Part shown: in pieces, positions 4,942 to 5,486 of the stretch
Layout of the letters: each line of letters starts with the position of its first letter
How positions within the stretch are numbered: the first letter of the stretch is position 1
Assembly (NCBI GenBank): GCA_013330015.1
Contig: DUJC01000180.1
Span: 17,622 to 23,107, forward strand
Direction of reading: 5' to 3'
Source: Candidatus Poseidoniaceae archaeon
GTDB lineage: Archaea; Thermoplasmatota; Poseidoniia; Poseidoniales; Poseidoniaceae
DNA length: 5,486 nt
Made by a program: the position numbers and the translations under genes
Notes under the pieces: generated by a model
Told to the model about the DNA's origin: nothing
The model's input: the letters and a program-made list of their open reading frames with translations, nothing else
Databases searched by the model: none

Positions 4942-5486
4942 ATGTCGAATCCAATGCAGCGATTGAAGGCATCACTTCTGGCCGCACCCATCATCTGGAA
5001 AGGAGACTACCCGTATTTCATCCATCCTTTGACCGACGGAGTACCTCGTCTCGAACCGTCGGTCCTTACCGCAGTTGTCGAATTGATTGAAAACGCTGTA
5101 AACTGGGATTCAATCGACCTCGTTTTGGGTATTGAAGCTATGGGGCTTCCACTGACAAGCCCACTTTCGATGAGAAACAACCGACCCCAGGTCGTTGTTC
5201 GAAAGCGTTCTTATGGACTTGAAGGAGAACTCGCCATCGATCAATCAACAGGATATTCCAAAGGTGAAATGTTTCTCAACGACATCAAACAAGGCGAACG
5301 ACTCCTCATCGTCGACGATGTGTTGTCGACGGGTGGTACCCTCGATGCCATCATCCGAGGGGTTGAATCTCTTGGTGCGGTCATTGAAGCAATCATTGTC
5401 GTCGTCGAAAAGGGTCCAGGACTGGCTCAACTGCAAGAAAAATATCCGCACATTGAAATTTCATCCATTGTTCGACTCGAAATGGT
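4942..5486 (+). CDS. hpt: Hypoxanthine/guanine phosphoribosyltransferase, archaeal type (3'-truncated)
   Basis: The frame runs from ATG 4942 to the window edge with 181 complete codons, within a few residues of the roughly 185-190 expected for archaeal Hpt, so almost the whole protein is present. Family features: GDYPYFIHPLTDGVPRLEP (21-39), LGIEAMGLPL (62-71), VVVRKRSYGL (84-93), QSTGYSKGEMFLN (101-113), the PRPP-binding loop LLIVDDVLSTGGT (121-133), and a final SSIVRLEM. The enzyme joins hypoxanthine or guanine to PRPP to make IMP or GMP and PPi in cytosolic purine salvage. The GEYPYFIHPxTDG-type N-terminus separates this archaeal group from bacterial Hpt and from adenine phosphoribosyltransferase, although the two folds are close. 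No strong Shine-Dalgarno is seen in the 17-bp gap after the GcvH-like gene; translational coupling or weak gtgg pairing may serve. Confidence 0.92.
   Translation, partial: MSNPMQRLKASLLAAPIIWKGDYPYFIHPLTDGVPRLEPSVLTAVVELIENAVNWDSIDLVLGIEAMGLPLTSPLSMRNNRPQVVVRKRSYGLEGELAIDQSTGYSKGEMFLNDIKQGERLLIVDDVLSTGGTLDAIIRGVESLGAVIEAIIVVVEKGPGLAQLQEKYPHIEISSIVRLEM

Noticed and set aside
4469..4987. Long minus-strand open frame (172 codons) opposite the GcvH-like gene
   Set aside because: It has no recognisable motif, and the plus-strand frame matches the H-protein family over its length with a good Shine-Dalgarno.
1..5486. Mobile elements, CRISPR arrays, tRNA or rRNA genes, defence or toxin-antitoxin systems
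   Set aside because: No transposase, terminal repeats, spaced direct repeats, tRNA-like cloverleaf or toxin-like small gene pair was seen on reading both strands by eye.

Overview
The window reads as a compact archaeal chromosome segment with seven protein-coding genes, two of them cut by the window edges, and almost no spacer DNA. The archaeal assignment rests mainly on the last gene, an archaeal-type hypoxanthine/guanine phosphoribosyltransferase, and on a stand-alone ParB/sulfiredoxin-fold protein resembling the archaeal serine kinase SerK. TATA-like elements at short distances from start codons fit this. A marine Group II-like euryarchaeon (Poseidoniales/Thermoplasmatota) is my best guess from gene style (acyl-CoA dehydrogenase, EF-hand/coiled-coil protein, bacterial-type class II nucleotidyltransferase). 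That guess is inference and is not proven by the sequence. No RNA genes, insertion sequences, CRISPR arrays or phage genes were seen.

Layout, left to right. The 3' end of an M61-type aminopeptidase with a C-terminal PDZ domain (1-468, +) converges on, and overlaps by 35 bp, a SerK-like ParB/Srx-fold protein (434-880, -). Only 11 bp separates that gene's start codon from the divergent class II tRNA nucleotidyltransferase/poly(A) polymerase-family gene (892-2262, +). After a short gap comes an acidic EF-hand/coiled-coil protein of unknown function (2307-3236, +). It converges with a 6-bp overlap on a complete acyl-CoA dehydrogenase (3231-4400, -). A 119-bp divergent intergenic region (4401-4519) holds two dyad-symmetric elements and TATA-like boxes. 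It is followed by a GcvH-like protein (4520-4924, +) and, 17 bp later, the archaeal hpt gene (4942 to the window end, +), probably one transcript.

No single pathway joins these genes. They cover peptide hydrolysis, possible serine phosphorylation, tRNA 3'-end processing, acyl-CoA beta-oxidation and purine salvage. The points most worth a second look are: (1) the GcvH-like protein, whose canonical lipoyl-lysine position is occupied by Asp; (2) a bacterial-type class II nucleotidyltransferase in an archaeal context, with an ExD in place of the metal-binding DxD and VRN in place of VRD; (3) the EF-hand / Pro-Glu / coiled-coil / beta-rich protein, which matches no family I can name as a whole; and (4) the two dyads in the acyl-CoA dehydrogenase promoter region. 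I did not find convincing evidence of a multi-gene novel system such as a defence island.
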